Source: Roseiarcus sp963726105 (lineage in GTDB: Bacteria; Pseudomonadota; Alphaproteobacteria; Rhizobiales; Beijerinckiaceae). Taken from it: a stretch of 64,000 nt of DNA. The position numbers and the translations under genes are program-made. The notes below the pieces were generated by a model. The model was given only the letters and a program-made list of their open reading frames with translations. It had not been told where the DNA came from and searched no databases. Each line of letters begins with the position of its first letter. Within the stretch, counting starts at the first letter, position 1. The DNA lies in contig CAVSBJ010000024.1 of the NCBI GenBank assembly GCA_963726105.1, forward strand, positions 434,001 through 498,000. Reading direction: 5' to 3'. Shown here one piece after another: positions 20,890 through 28,894 of the stretch.

Positions 20890-22212
20890 CTACCTGACCA
20901 CCGTCAGCTTGCGGGCCGCTCGCGTGAGGCCGGTGTAAAGCCATTGCGCCCGATGCTCGCGGAAGGCGAAGCTTTCGTCGAACAGCATGACGTCGTCCCA
21001 CTGCGACCCCTGGGCCTTATGCACCGTGAGCGCATAGCCGTAGTCGAATTCGTCCGACTCTCGCCTTAAAGCAAAGCCGAGTTCGCCCTCTTTCCCCTCG
21101 AAGAACGCTTTCAACACGGCCGCCTTGACGGTCGAGCGCGACCCCTCGTCTTCCGAGCGCAAGGTCATCTTGACGAAGTCTTTCTTGACCCCGCCCAGCG
21201 CCTCGACCCGCCAAAGGCCGCCATTGATGAGGCCCTTGGTGCGGTCATTCCGCAAGCACACCAGGCGATCCCCGGCGACGGGCAGCGGCTCACGGAAGCC
21301 CTTGAGATCACGCATCCGCTGATTGTATGCGCGCCGCGTGCGGTTGACGCCGACCAGCACCTGGTCGGCCCCAAGCACCTGAGCCGGGTCAAGGACAGCG
21401 CGGGGTATGACGCGCGTCTCGCCATAGTTGCCGACGCTGAGTTCGCCGCCTGAACGAACCACCTCCGACAGGCGGATGATGGGATTGTCCTTCGCCTGGC
21501 GATGGATTTGGGTCAACATCACGTCCGGAGCGCCGTCGGTGAAAAATCCAGCGCCCTTGACCGGCGGAAGCTGGAACGGGTCGCCCAAAACCAGAATCGG
21601 CTTGCCGAACGAGAGGAGATCGCGCGCCAGCTCCGCGTCGACCATCGAACATTCGTCGATCACGATGAGCCCGGCCTTGGAGGCCGGTCCGTCGGCATTG
21701 AGGGTGAAATTGGGCGCGCCTTCCGCGCCCTCGGTCGCGCGGTAAATGAGCGCGTGGATAGTCGTTGCGCCCGCGCAGCCCTTCGATCGCATGACCAGCG
21801 CGGCTTTGCCGGTGAAGGCGGCGAAAGCGGTCTCGCCGCGCGCCCCCTCGGCGATGTGCCGCGCAAGCGTCGTCTTGCCGACGCCCGCGTAGCCGAAGAG
21901 GCGGAACACCTGGGGCTCGCCCTGTTTGAGCCATCGGCCGACCTGGTCGATGGCTTCGGCCTGCTCGCGCGACCATTCGCGGCCGATGGGTCGCGAAGGC
22001 GCGGCCGCGACGGGACGAGGCTGAGTCTCGGCTGTCGGATCCTCGGCGGCGGACTGCTTTCCTGCTTGATCCCCCGCCTGCTTGGGCTCTGGGCTCGCGC
22101 CGCAGCGCGAACACACCGGCGGCTTGCGGTCAAGATCATAATATTTGGCGCCGCAGGCCAAGCACTGGCGCTTGGTTCCGAGCCTGTTGGACGCCGGCGT
22201 CTTCTTGATCAA
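20890..22212 (-). CDS. RecD-like superfamily 1 helicase with N-terminal FYDLN-type zinc ribbon
   Basis: The 440-residue protein combines two parts. Residues 10-40 form a zinc ribbon (C17, C20, C34, C37; LGTKRQCLACGAKYYDLDRK) closely resembling the TIGR02300 'FYDLN' proteins. After a low-complexity linker (41-75) comes an SF1B helicase core of the RecD/Dda type. This has Walker A GYAGVGKTT (107-115), Walker B LIVIDECSM (182-190), LVLGDPFQLPPV, and the UvrD-C2 region with TVHKAQGSQWDDV and LYTGLTRAARKL. It is likely a 5'-3' DNA helicase in repair or replication restart. The first ATG gives the complete ribbon. Confidence 0.87.
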   Translation of the reverse strand: MIKKTPASNRLGTKRQCLACGAKYYDLDRKPPVCSRCGASPEPKQAGDQAGKQSAAEDPTAETQPRPVAAAPSRPIGREWSREQAEAIDQVGRWLKQGEPQVFRLFGYAGVGKTTLARHIAEGARGETAFAAFTGKAALVMRSKGCAGATTIHALIYRATEGAEGAPNFTLNADGPASKAGLIVIDECSMVDAELARDLLSFGKPILVLGDPFQLPPVKGAGFFTDGAPDVMLTQIHRQAKDNPIIRLSEVVRSGGELSVGNYGETRVIPRAVLDPAQVLGADQVLVGVNRTRRAYNQRMRDLKGFREPLPVAGDRLVCLRNDRTKGLINGGLWRVEALGGVKKDFVKMTLRSEDEGSRSTVKAAVLKAFFEGKEGELGFALRRESDEFDYGYALTVHKAQGSQWDDVMLFDESFAFREHRAQWLYTGLTRAARKLTVVR

Positions 22213-22327
22213 TAACCCTCACCCCCGCCGAGAACATAAACGAATCGTTTAGATTTCAGGCGCAGCATTTTAGCAGAATTGTCAGAACTACCGCCGAATC
22301 AAAGGCTTTCACCAGGACAACCTGCGC

Positions 22328-22355
22328 CTTGAAGATCGGGTTGTAAGACTTATAT
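22328..22355 (+). promoter_or_regulatory. Candidate sigma32 (heat-shock) promoter of hsp20
   Basis: CTTGAAG (22328-22334) and CTTATAT (22349-22355) are separated by 14 bases. This is close to the RpoH consensus CTTGAAA-N13/14-CCCATNT. Initiation would fall near 22362, giving a leader of about 100 bases before the hsp20 ATG. Confidence 0.6.
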
Positions 22356-22439
22356 CGCTTTGGTCCGGAACTTTGAATGATCCGGACGGTTGACGGCAAG
22401 AACCGGACCGGGCGCTTATGGGAAGGCCTGATGTTCCGG

Positions 22440-22461
22440 GAAGCGCCTGAAAGGGGGCTTC
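22440..22461 (+). promoter_or_regulatory. Shine-Dalgarno-sequestering hairpin, candidate ROSE-like RNA thermometer
   Basis: Bases 22440-22447 pair with 22454-22461 around a six-base loop, burying the GGGGG ribosome-binding site of hsp20. One G.G mismatch (22445/22456) sits inside the stem opposite the Shine-Dalgarno sequence. The upstream leader contains a further possible stem (GGTCCGG near 22362 with CCGGACC near 22405). Repression by ROSE-type thermometers is common for small heat-shock genes in this order; function here is inferred. Confidence 0.5.
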
Positions 22462-22465
22462 GAAT

Positions 22466-22894
22466 ATGGTGCGTGTGACGGCGCTGACCTCGCCCTTGCT
22501 GCTCGGCTTTGACGATTTGGAGCGAGCGCTAGAGAAGGTTTCGAAGGCGGGGACGGACGGCTATCCTCCCTACAATATCGAGCGGGTTGCGGCCAATGGC
22601 GGCGAGCCGGAGAAATTGCGAATTACGCTTGCCGTAGCCGGGTTCTCTCAGGACCAGGTCGAGGTGACGGTCGAGGAGAACCAGCTCACAATTCGCGGTC
22701 GGCAACAGGAAGACAAGACGCGTGAATATTTGCATCGCGGCATCGCCGCCCGGCAGTTTCAGCGCGGCTTTCTTCTCGCCGACGGGATGCAGGTGTTGAG
22801 CGCCGAACTGGTGCAAGGGTTGCTGTCGGTCGATCTCGTAAGACCCCAGCCCGAGCGGCTGGTTCGAACGATCAAAATAGTCGCGCGCGACTGA
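22466..22894 (+). CDS. Hsp20 family small heat-shock protein
   Basis: The 142-residue holdase chaperone binds unfolding proteins under heat stress. The alpha-crystallin domain covers about residues 35-135, with LRITLAVAGFSQDQVEVTVE and the strand ENQLTIRGRQQ. The C-terminal IxI-like element is weak (IKIV). It resembles IbpA/HspH proteins of Hyphomicrobiales. A probable RpoH promoter and an SD-masking hairpin lie upstream, and DUF1150 follows 48 bases downstream, the usual partner. Confidence 0.93.
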   Translation: MVRVTALTSPLLLGFDDLERALEKVSKAGTDGYPPYNIERVAANGGEPEKLRITLAVAGFSQDQVEVTVEENQLTIRGRQQEDKTREYLHRGIAARQFQRGFLLADGMQVLSAELVQGLLSVDLVRPQPERLVRTIKIVARD

Positions 22895-22942
22895 AGCGCG
22901 CGCAGGGCGGGCTCAAGCGGCCGCCGAGTAAGGAGTAAAGCG

Positions 22943-23218
22943 ATGAGATCCGAAACCAGCAAGGCAGTGGTGACCGTGGCGCCGAACATGACGCCACAGG
23001 AATTCGCGCATCTTGGCGATGGGTCTCTCGCTTATGTGAAGACGATTGCCTCCGAAGATGTCGCCCGACTGTTCCCGCAGGCGCCGGAGATGCGTCCGGG
23101 ATTGACCCTGTTCGCACTGCTCGGCGCGGACGGTTCGCCGATCATGCTGACCGATTCCAAGGACGCGGCGATCACCAACGCCTGGGAAAATGAGCTCGAG
23201 ACGGTGAGTCTCCACTGA
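22943..23218 (+). CDS. DUF1150 family protein
   Basis: This 91-residue soluble protein of unknown function has the family core LGDGSLAYVKTI and FALLGADGSPIMLTDSKDAA. DUF1150 genes accompany hsp20 in most Hyphomicrobiales, so heat-induced cotranscription with the upstream gene is likely. The ATG at 22943 has AAGGAG upstream. Confidence 0.9.
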   Translation: MRSETSKAVVTVAPNMTPQEFAHLGDGSLAYVKTIASEDVARLFPQAPEMRPGLTLFALLGADGSPIMLTDSKDAAITNAWENELETVSLH

Positions 23219-23330
23219 TTTTTGATCCAGCGCGGGCCGAATCGGCTATGATGCTCCGCATCATCCCGCGAGTACCCAGCCTGCTGGTGTAAAAAGGCTC
23301 GCGGGCGGTGATTGCCCGGAGAATGGCCGC

Positions 23331-23924
23331 TTGAGCAAGAATAGGGGTATCCAGAGCGCGGAACAGATAGCACGCGGATATCGTAAGCTTTTGGGAGTCG
23401 ACGACCTTCCGTGGCTCGACCCCATGACGATTTTGATGAAGCTCAGGGACGAGCTCGGGATTGCCTTCAAGACAGTCCCTGCCGGAGAAATTGCGCCCGC
23501 GGCCGCGAAGTGGGACTTCAGGAAGAAACTTATCAAAATCACCAATGAAACGTTCGCTGCTGCGAATTTCCAGCGATCGGAGGGCCACGCTCGCTTTAGT
23601 ATTTTTCACGAAGTAATACATGCATTGCGTGGCGACGAGGGCGAATTCAATAGGCTCCACAGTCGCATCGAAATCGCTCCATATGCGCCAAAATTACGTG
23701 CTGTGGAGTCCGGAACCGACAAGATTACAGCCGCGTTCATAGCTCCCCGCCACTTGATCTGTGAGGGATGGGCTGCTCATGAAGTCGCGTCATCCTTTGG
23801 AATAAGCTTTGAAAGTGCGAGGATTCGAATCGAGGAAATTAGAGGGCCAGCACGCGCAGCCAGGAAGCTGCCCGATTCGGTGGCGGAGTTGCTTCGTGAT
23901 TTGAACAAAAAATCACCCGGCTAG
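23331..23924 (+). CDS. ImmA/IrrE family (M78) metallo-endopeptidase, unpaired
   Basis: The 197-residue protein has the zinc motif in FSIFHEVIHALRG (His93, Glu94, His97) and a downstream TDKITAAFIAPRHLI that corresponds to the family's ligand-bearing helix. Relatives cleave repressors (ImmA) or regulate stress genes (IrrE), or serve as toxins paired with a helix-turn-helix protein. No such partner is next to it. The start is a TTG at 23331 behind GGAGAA; no in-frame ATG is suitable. Its DNA is visibly poorer in G+C than its neighbours, suggesting recent acquisition between DUF1150 and thyA. Confidence 0.78.
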   Translation: MSKNRGIQSAEQIARGYRKLLGVDDLPWLDPMTILMKLRDELGIAFKTVPAGEIAPAAAKWDFRKKLIKITNETFAAANFQRSEGHARFSIFHEVIHALRGDEGEFNRLHSRIEIAPYAPKLRAVESGTDKITAAFIAPRHLICEGWAAHEVASSFGISFESARIRIEEIRGPARAARKLPDSVAELLRDLNKKSPG

Positions 23925-23966
23925 ATCTTTGACAGCGAGCGTCTGACGTTCCGGTGAGCATGAAAC

Positions 23967-24758
23967 ATGCGCATCTATCTTGACCTTCTGGGCGAGGCGC
24001 TCGATCACGGCGTCGTCAAGTCAGACCGCACCGGCACCGGCGTCCACTCGCTGTTCGGCCGCCAAATTCGCTTCGACCTCGCTCAGGGCTTTCCGCTTGT
24101 CACGACGAAGAAGCTGCACATCAAATCGATCGTGCGCGAGCTCGCCTGGTTCTTGCGCGGGGAGACGAATACCAAATATTTAAAGGACCACGGCGTCTCG
24201 ATCTGGAACGAATGGGCGGACGCCAATGGCGACCTCGGTCCTGTTTACGGCAAACAATGGCGCAACTGGGAAGGTCGGGACGGGCGCACCTATAATCAGA
24301 TTGATTGGGTCATCAAGGAAATTCAGCGCAACCCCAATTCCCGCCGCCTCGTCGTCTCGGCCTGGAACGTTGCTGAGATCGAAGACATGAAGCTTGCGCC
24401 CTGCCACTGCCTGTTCCAGTTCTATGTGAGCGGCGGCAGGCTCTCGTGCCAGCTCTATCAACGCTCGGCCGACATTTTTCTTGGCGTGCCGTTCAACATC
24501 GCGAGCTACGCGCTCTTGACCCATCTCATCGCGGGCAAATGCAAGCTTGAGGCCGGCGAATTCGTGCATACGTTCGGCGACGTCCACCTTTACCGCAATC
24601 ACGAGGATCAGGCGCGTGAGCAGCTCGCGCGTGAGCCACGCCCGCTGCCGCGGCTTAAGCTCGGCGACGTCGGCTCGATCTTCGACCTCAACGCCGATGC
24701 GATCGCCTTCGAGGGCTACGACCCGTGGCCGGCGATCAAGGCCAAGGTCGCAGTGTGA
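23967..24758 (+). CDS. thyA: Thymidylate synthase
   Basis: ThyA methylates dUMP to dTMP using 5,10-methylene-tetrahydrofolate. The 263-residue protein is full length, with the catalytic Cys146 in LAPCHCLFQF, the substrate loop SDRTGTGVHSLFG, and QLYQRSADIFLGVPFNIASY. The stop overlaps the folA start (GTGA), so the dihydrofolate it produces is recycled by the next gene of the same operon. Confidence 0.98.
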   Translation: MRIYLDLLGEALDHGVVKSDRTGTGVHSLFGRQIRFDLAQGFPLVTTKKLHIKSIVRELAWFLRGETNTKYLKDHGVSIWNEWADANGDLGPVYGKQWRNWEGRDGRTYNQIDWVIKEIQRNPNSRRLVVSAWNVAEIEDMKLAPCHCLFQFYVSGGRLSCQLYQRSADIFLGVPFNIASYALLTHLIAGKCKLEAGEFVHTFGDVHLYRNHEDQAREQLAREPRPLPRLKLGDVGSIFDLNADAIAFEGYDPWPAIKAKVAV

Positions 24759-25369
24759 GAGACGTTCCCCTCGTCCTCGTCGCGGCGGTTGCGCGCAACG
24801 GGGTGATTGGCGCGAACGGCGGACTGCCCTGGCGGCTCTCGGGCGACCTGAAACGCTTCAAGGCGCTGACATGGGGCAAGCCGCTGGTGATGGGGCGGAA
24901 GACCTTCGAATCGATCGGCCGCGCGCTTCCCGGGCGTGACACGATCGTCGTCACGCGCGATCCCACGTTCGCGCCTTCGGGCGTCCTCGTCGCCCACGAA
25001 CTCGACGCCGGACTCGGTCTCGCCGCCGATCGCGCCTCATTCACGGGCGCCGACGAGATCATCATCGGCGGCGGGGGCGAGATCTATGCGCAGACGATTT
25101 CGCGCGCGCGGCGCCTTTTCATCACGGAAGTCGCGCTCGACGCCGAAGGCGAGGCGCGTTTTCCGCCGATCGATCTGCACGCGTGGCGGGAGACCGGCCG
25201 CCAAGCGGGCGAGCGCGGCCCGCGCGACGACGCCGACTTCGCCTTTGTGAATTACGAACGGATCGCTTCGCGCAATCCTCAAGACGAGCCGGGGGTGGGA
25301 CCGGATTCCGCCGGGAGCAACCAGGAGTCGCAGGCGATCAGAAAGGGTTCCAGGTCGCCCGTTGTGTAA
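24755..25369 (+). CDS. folA: Dihydrofolate reductase, with C-terminal extension
   Basis: DHFR regenerates tetrahydrofolate from the dihydrofolate produced by ThyA. The motifs are VAAVARNGVIGANGGLPWRL, the NADPH loop VMGRKTFESIGRALPGR, and IIIGGGGEIYAQTI. The start is a GTG at 24755 overlapping the thyA stop. The protein has 204 residues, about 35 more than usual: after VNYERIAS the tail NPQDEPGVGPDSAGS continues. The tail's last 32 bases overlap the 3' end of the convergent EipA gene. Confidence 0.94.
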   Translation: MRDVPLVLVAAVARNGVIGANGGLPWRLSGDLKRFKALTWGKPLVMGRKTFESIGRALPGRDTIVVTRDPTFAPSGVLVAHELDAGLGLAADRASFTGADEIIIGGGGEIYAQTISRARRLFITEVALDAEGEARFPPIDLHAWRETGRQAGERGPRDDADFAFVNYERIASRNPQDEPGVGPDSAGSNQESQAIRKGSRSPVV

Positions 25370-25910
25370 ACTTGAGATAGTTGAGGTTGACCCCCAGACG
25401 CCAGCCCAATCCCGTGCGGATGGGAACCACGACGACGCCCTTGGCGCCGACCGCGGTGAAGCCCAAGCCGCCGATGAAATAAGCCGATCCGTCCAATCCC
25501 CCGAAACGGTCAAAAATCGCTCCGGTGTCGGGCAGATTGTAGACCAGCATCATTGTCCGATCACCGTCCGCGCCGGCGTCAAACCCAATCGACGGCCCTT
25601 GCCAGAAGATCCGCTGGTTGCCCGCGTTCCGCGTATACATCTTGCCTTCGCCGAATCTGAGGCCGCCAACGAACGCGCCGGACGCCTCTTGACCAAGAAT
25701 ATACGCGTTCGGCAGGCCCCAACGGCGGCCGGCTTCCTGAACCCCATCGGCCAGCCCACGCGACACTGTGCCGAAAAACCGCTGGCCGTCGTTGACGATT
25801 TCGTCGGGGGAAAATGGCGCTGGCGCCTCGGCCCTCGCCGGCGCTGCGAAAGCGACGGCGCCAGTCGCGGCCGCCATGGTCAAAACCTGTCGGCGGGAGA
25901 TGGTTTTCAT
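25338..25910 (-). CDS. DUF1134 / EipA-like envelope protein with twin-arginine-type leader
   Basis: The 190-residue protein matches DUF1134, whose Brucella member EipA supports envelope integrity: DEIVNDGQRFFGTVSRGLAD, WGLPNAYILGQEASGAFVGG and the terminal LNYLKFTQRATWNPF are typical. The leader MKTISRRQVLTMAAATGAVA has an SRRQVL element, so Tat export is possible. The ATG at 25910 follows GGAGG; an upstream in-frame ATG would hide the leader. The 3' end overlaps folA in convergent orientation. Confidence 0.88.
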   Translation of the reverse strand: MKTISRRQVLTMAAATGAVAFAAPARAEAPAPFSPDEIVNDGQRFFGTVSRGLADGVQEAGRRWGLPNAYILGQEASGAFVGGLRFGEGKMYTRNAGNQRIFWQGPSIGFDAGADGDRTMMLVYNLPDTGAIFDRFGGLDGSAYFIGGLGFTAVGAKGVVVVPIRTGLGWRLGVNLNYLKFTQRATWNPF

Positions 25911-26261
25911 TGCGACCTCCTTCGAGGCGATCGAAACTCGGGCGCCGCTAAGCGCTCGGCGAAACCTCCGTCGGCGCGCGACGCGCTGACGAATGGTCAA
26001 TCATCGCCCAACCGAGTTGACAGAAAATTAATGATGGCCGGCTTTCGCCGCCAGGGTTTGGCAAGGCGGCAGCTTCTGGAGGGCTCGCGCCGCCGCGCTA
26101 GCGGAAGTCCGCGGCGGAGAAAGCGCCAATCCTGATTTTTGCGCGGAGTCACTTTCGGAGCGGCGCTTGCGCGGCGCGAGGTCCTCCGCCCGCGGCGGAC
26201 AAGGCCAATGGTGGCACAAGCCTGCAGCGCGCTCTGAAAGCGGAGAGGGGACCGGCAGGAC
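25911..26261. other. Gene-free stretch
   Basis: Between the EipA-like gene and the end of livM no convincing gene, RNA or terminator was found. The short frames here have no family resemblance. Confidence 0.55.
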
Positions 26262-27230
26262 TTAGAGCGACACCTTCGCTCGCGCAGCCAGTTCGCCCAC
26301 AATGCCGCGCCGGAACGCCAGCACGCACGCCACGAACACGACCCCCTGGATCACGGTCACCCACTCGCCGAACTGGGCGAGATAGTTTTGCATCGCGACG
26401 ACGATGAGCGCGCCGACCACCGGGCCATAGAATGTGCCCATGCCCCCGACCAAGGTCATCAGCACGACTTCGCCCGACGTTGAGAAGGAGACGTCGGTCA
26501 GCGACGCGTTCTGGACCACCAGGGCCTTGGTCGCCCCCGCAAGGCCCGCGATCACCGCCGACAGGACGAAGGCCGCGAGCTTGTATTGCAGGGCGCGATA
26601 GCCGAGCGAGATCGCGCGCGGCTCGTTTTCGCGGATCGCCTTGAGAATCTCGCCAAACGGCGAGTTGACGGCGCGCTGCACGACCAGAAAACCAAACAGA
26701 AAGATCACCGCCACAAAGCAGTAGAGGATCCACGGATTGGACAGATCGATGAAGCCGAGGGCCCGTCCTTGTGGCACCGCCTGGATGCCATCCTCGCCAT
26801 GGGTGAACGGCGCCTCGACGCAGACGAAAAACACCATCTGGGAGAAAGCGACCGTGACCATCGCGAAGTAAATGCCGGCGCTGCGAATGGCGAGCGCCCC
26901 GGTGACGAAGCCAAGGGCTGCGGAGGCGGCGACGCCGACCGCGATCGCCGAGACGGGCTCCAGACCCCACACTTTGGCGGCGTGAGCGCAGACGTAGCTG
27001 GCGAGCCCGAAGAACATCGCGTGCCCAAGCGAGAGCAGGTTCGCGTAGCCGATCAGGAGGTTGAACGCGCAGGCGAAGAGCGCGAAGCACATCGCCTGCA
27101 TGACGAAGAACGGATAGGCGAAAAAGGGCGCGATCACGATCAGAGCGACCAGTATCGCGAAGGCAATCGCGTTGACGCGACGATCCTTGCTCGTCATGCC
27201 CGCCGCGGCGACAGCAGCCTCGAGCGCCAT
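26262..27230 (-). CDS. livM: Branched-chain amino acid-type ABC transporter permease LivM
   Basis: LivM is one of two membrane subunits of a HAAT-family importer for branched-chain amino acids or amides. The 322-residue protein has about eight or nine membrane segments, with the family motifs LLIGYANLLSLGHAMFFGL and the EAA-like FGEILKAIRENEPRAISLG. The ATG at 27230 lies one base after the livH stop; a second possible start is at 27197. It is last in the order livG-livF-livH-livM. Confidence 0.93.
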   Translation of the reverse strand: MALEAAVAAAGMTSKDRRVNAIAFAILVALIVIAPFFAYPFFVMQAMCFALFACAFNLLIGYANLLSLGHAMFFGLASYVCAHAAKVWGLEPVSAIAVGVAASAALGFVTGALAIRSAGIYFAMVTVAFSQMVFFVCVEAPFTHGEDGIQAVPQGRALGFIDLSNPWILYCFVAVIFLFGFLVVQRAVNSPFGEILKAIRENEPRAISLGYRALQYKLAAFVLSAVIAGLAGATKALVVQNASLTDVSFSTSGEVVLMTLVGGMGTFYGPVVGALIVVAMQNYLAQFGEWVTVIQGVVFVACVLAFRRGIVGELAARAKVSL

Positions 27231-27231
27231 A

Positions 27232-28122
27232 TCAGGCCGCCCGCCCGAACAGGCCAGTCGGGCGGATGAGGAGGACGATCGCCATGATGACGAACACCAC
27301 GGTGTTTGACGCCTCCGGGTAGAACACTTTCGTCAGCCCCTCGACGACGCCGAGCACGAAGCCGGTCACGATCGAACCGAGGATCGACCCCATGCCGCCG
27401 ATCACCACGACCGCGAAGACGACGGCGATGATGTCCGCGCCCATGCCTGGACGCACCTGGTTGATCGGCGCGGCGAGCACGCCGGCGAAGGCCGCAAGCC
27501 CGACGCCAAAACCATAAGTGAGCGTGACCATGCGCGGCACGTTGATGCCGAAGGCGCGCACCATGGTCGGGTTCTCGGTCGCCGCGCGCAGATAGGCGCC
27601 GAGCTTGGTCTTCTCGATGATGAGCCAGGTCGCGAAGCACACCACGGCGGAGGCGAGAATCACCCATCCGCGATAGATGGGCAGGAACATGAAGCCGAGG
27701 TTATAGGCGCCCCCAAGCTGTTTGGGGATCGCGTAGGGCATGCCCGAAGCGCCGAAATAGTTCTGGAACAGGCCCTGGATGATGAGCGCCAGACCGAAGG
27801 TAAGCAGGAGGCTGTAGAGCGGGTCGAAGCCGGCTAGCCGCTTGAGAAAAAGGCTCTCGACGATCGCCCCGATCGCGCCGACAATCAACGGCGCGAGGAT
27901 GAGGGCAAACCAATAATTGAGACCCGTATATTGAAGCAGGAAATAAGCGGCGAAAGCGCCCATCATATAGAACGCGCCATGGGCGAAATTGACGATCGTC
28001 AGCATGCCGAAGATGACCGCGAGCCCAAGGCTCAAGAGCGCATAAAAGGAGCCATTGATGAGGCCGATCAGCAACTGACCATAGAGCTGCGGCATGCTTA
28101 TCGTGTGGCCTAAAATGTTCAC
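27232..28122 (-). CDS. livH: Branched-chain amino acid-type ABC transporter permease LivH
   Basis: LivH is the partner membrane subunit of LivM. Its 296 residues show GLAVIFGMLTIVNFAHGAFY and the cytoplasmic loop LGAYLRAATENPTMVRAFGI, both typical, with GGMGSILGSIVTGFVLGV near the end. It starts 28 bases after the livF stop in the same transcription unit. Confidence 0.94.
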   Translation of the reverse strand: MNILGHTISMPQLYGQLLIGLINGSFYALLSLGLAVIFGMLTIVNFAHGAFYMMGAFAAYFLLQYTGLNYWFALILAPLIVGAIGAIVESLFLKRLAGFDPLYSLLLTFGLALIIQGLFQNYFGASGMPYAIPKQLGGAYNLGFMFLPIYRGWVILASAVVCFATWLIIEKTKLGAYLRAATENPTMVRAFGINVPRMVTLTYGFGVGLAAFAGVLAAPINQVRPGMGADIIAVVFAVVVIGGMGSILGSIVTGFVLGVVEGLTKVFYPEASNTVVFVIMAIVLLIRPTGLFGRAA

Positions 28123-28150
28123 GGCCGGCCCCCTCGTTCGGCAGGCGTCA

Positions 28151-28894
28151 TCACACCCCCAACGCCTCGTGCAGCCGATCCATCCTGCCGTCCAATTCCG
28201 AGTTGGCGAAGGCGTCGATAATCCGGCCGTGCTCCATGACGAAAAACCGGTCCGCTAAGGTCGAGGCGAAGCGGAAATTCTGCTCGACCAGCAAAATCGT
28301 GAATCCCTCCCGTTTGAGTTCGGCAATGGTGCGGCCGATCTGCTGGATGATCACCGGCGCGAGGCCCTCGGTCGGCTCATCGAGCATCAGAAATCGGGCG
28401 CCGGTCCGCAAGATGCGCGCGATGGCGAGCATCTGCTGCTCGCCGCCGGACAGCTTGCCCCCGCCGCTCGACAATCGCTCGCGCAAATTTGGAAAGAGCG
28501 CGAAAATGTGGTCGACGCTCATCGCGCCTGCCTTGGAGATGGGAGGCGGCAGAAACAAATTCTCCTTGACCGAGAGAGAGGCGAATATCGCTCGCTCCTC
28601 CGGGCAGAATGCGACGCCATGCCGAGCGATGCGGTCGATCGAAAGGCCGACGAGCTCCTTTCCGCCGAACACGATCGAGCCGGTTCGTTTGCGGACGATG
28701 CCCATGATGGCCTTCAGCGTGGTCGTTTTGCCCGCTCCGTTTCGTCCGAGCAGCGTCACGACCTCGCCCTCACGCACATCGAGGTCGACCCCGTGCAGAA
28801 TATGCGATTCGTTGTACCAAGCCTGCAGGCCCTTGACGTTGAGCACCGTCGTTGCGATCGCGGCCGGCCGTTGTGCGACAATAGCCTCAGCCAT
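28151..28894 (-). CDS. livF: Branched-chain amino acid-type ABC transporter ATPase LivF
   Basis: The ATPase subunit has about 247 residues. Walker A is LLGRNGAGKTTTLK, the signature is GGKLSGGEQQMLAIARILRT, and Walker B is FLMLDEPTEGLAP. The ATG at 28894 overlaps the livG stop and has GGAG six bases upstream; an ATG at 28906 is an alternative. It pairs with LivG to drive uptake. Confidence 0.94.
   Translation of the reverse strand: MAEAIVAQRPAAIATTVLNVKGLQAWYNESHILHGVDLDVREGEVVTLLGRNGAGKTTTLKAIMGIVRKRTGSIVFGGKELVGLSIDRIARHGVAFCPEERAIFASLSVKENLFLPPPISKAGAMSVDHIFALFPNLRERLSSGGGKLSGGEQQMLAIARILRTGARFLMLDEPTEGLAPVIIQQIGRTIAELKREGFTILLVEQNFRFASTLADRFFVMEHGRIIDAFANSELDGRMDRLHEALGV

Noticed and set aside
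19468..21069. Long plus-strand open frame (533 codons)
   Set aside because: It is antisense to the oxidoreductase, the Arg/Phe-rich protein gene and part of the helicase; residues are low-complexity and match no family. GC-rich codon bias opens such frames.
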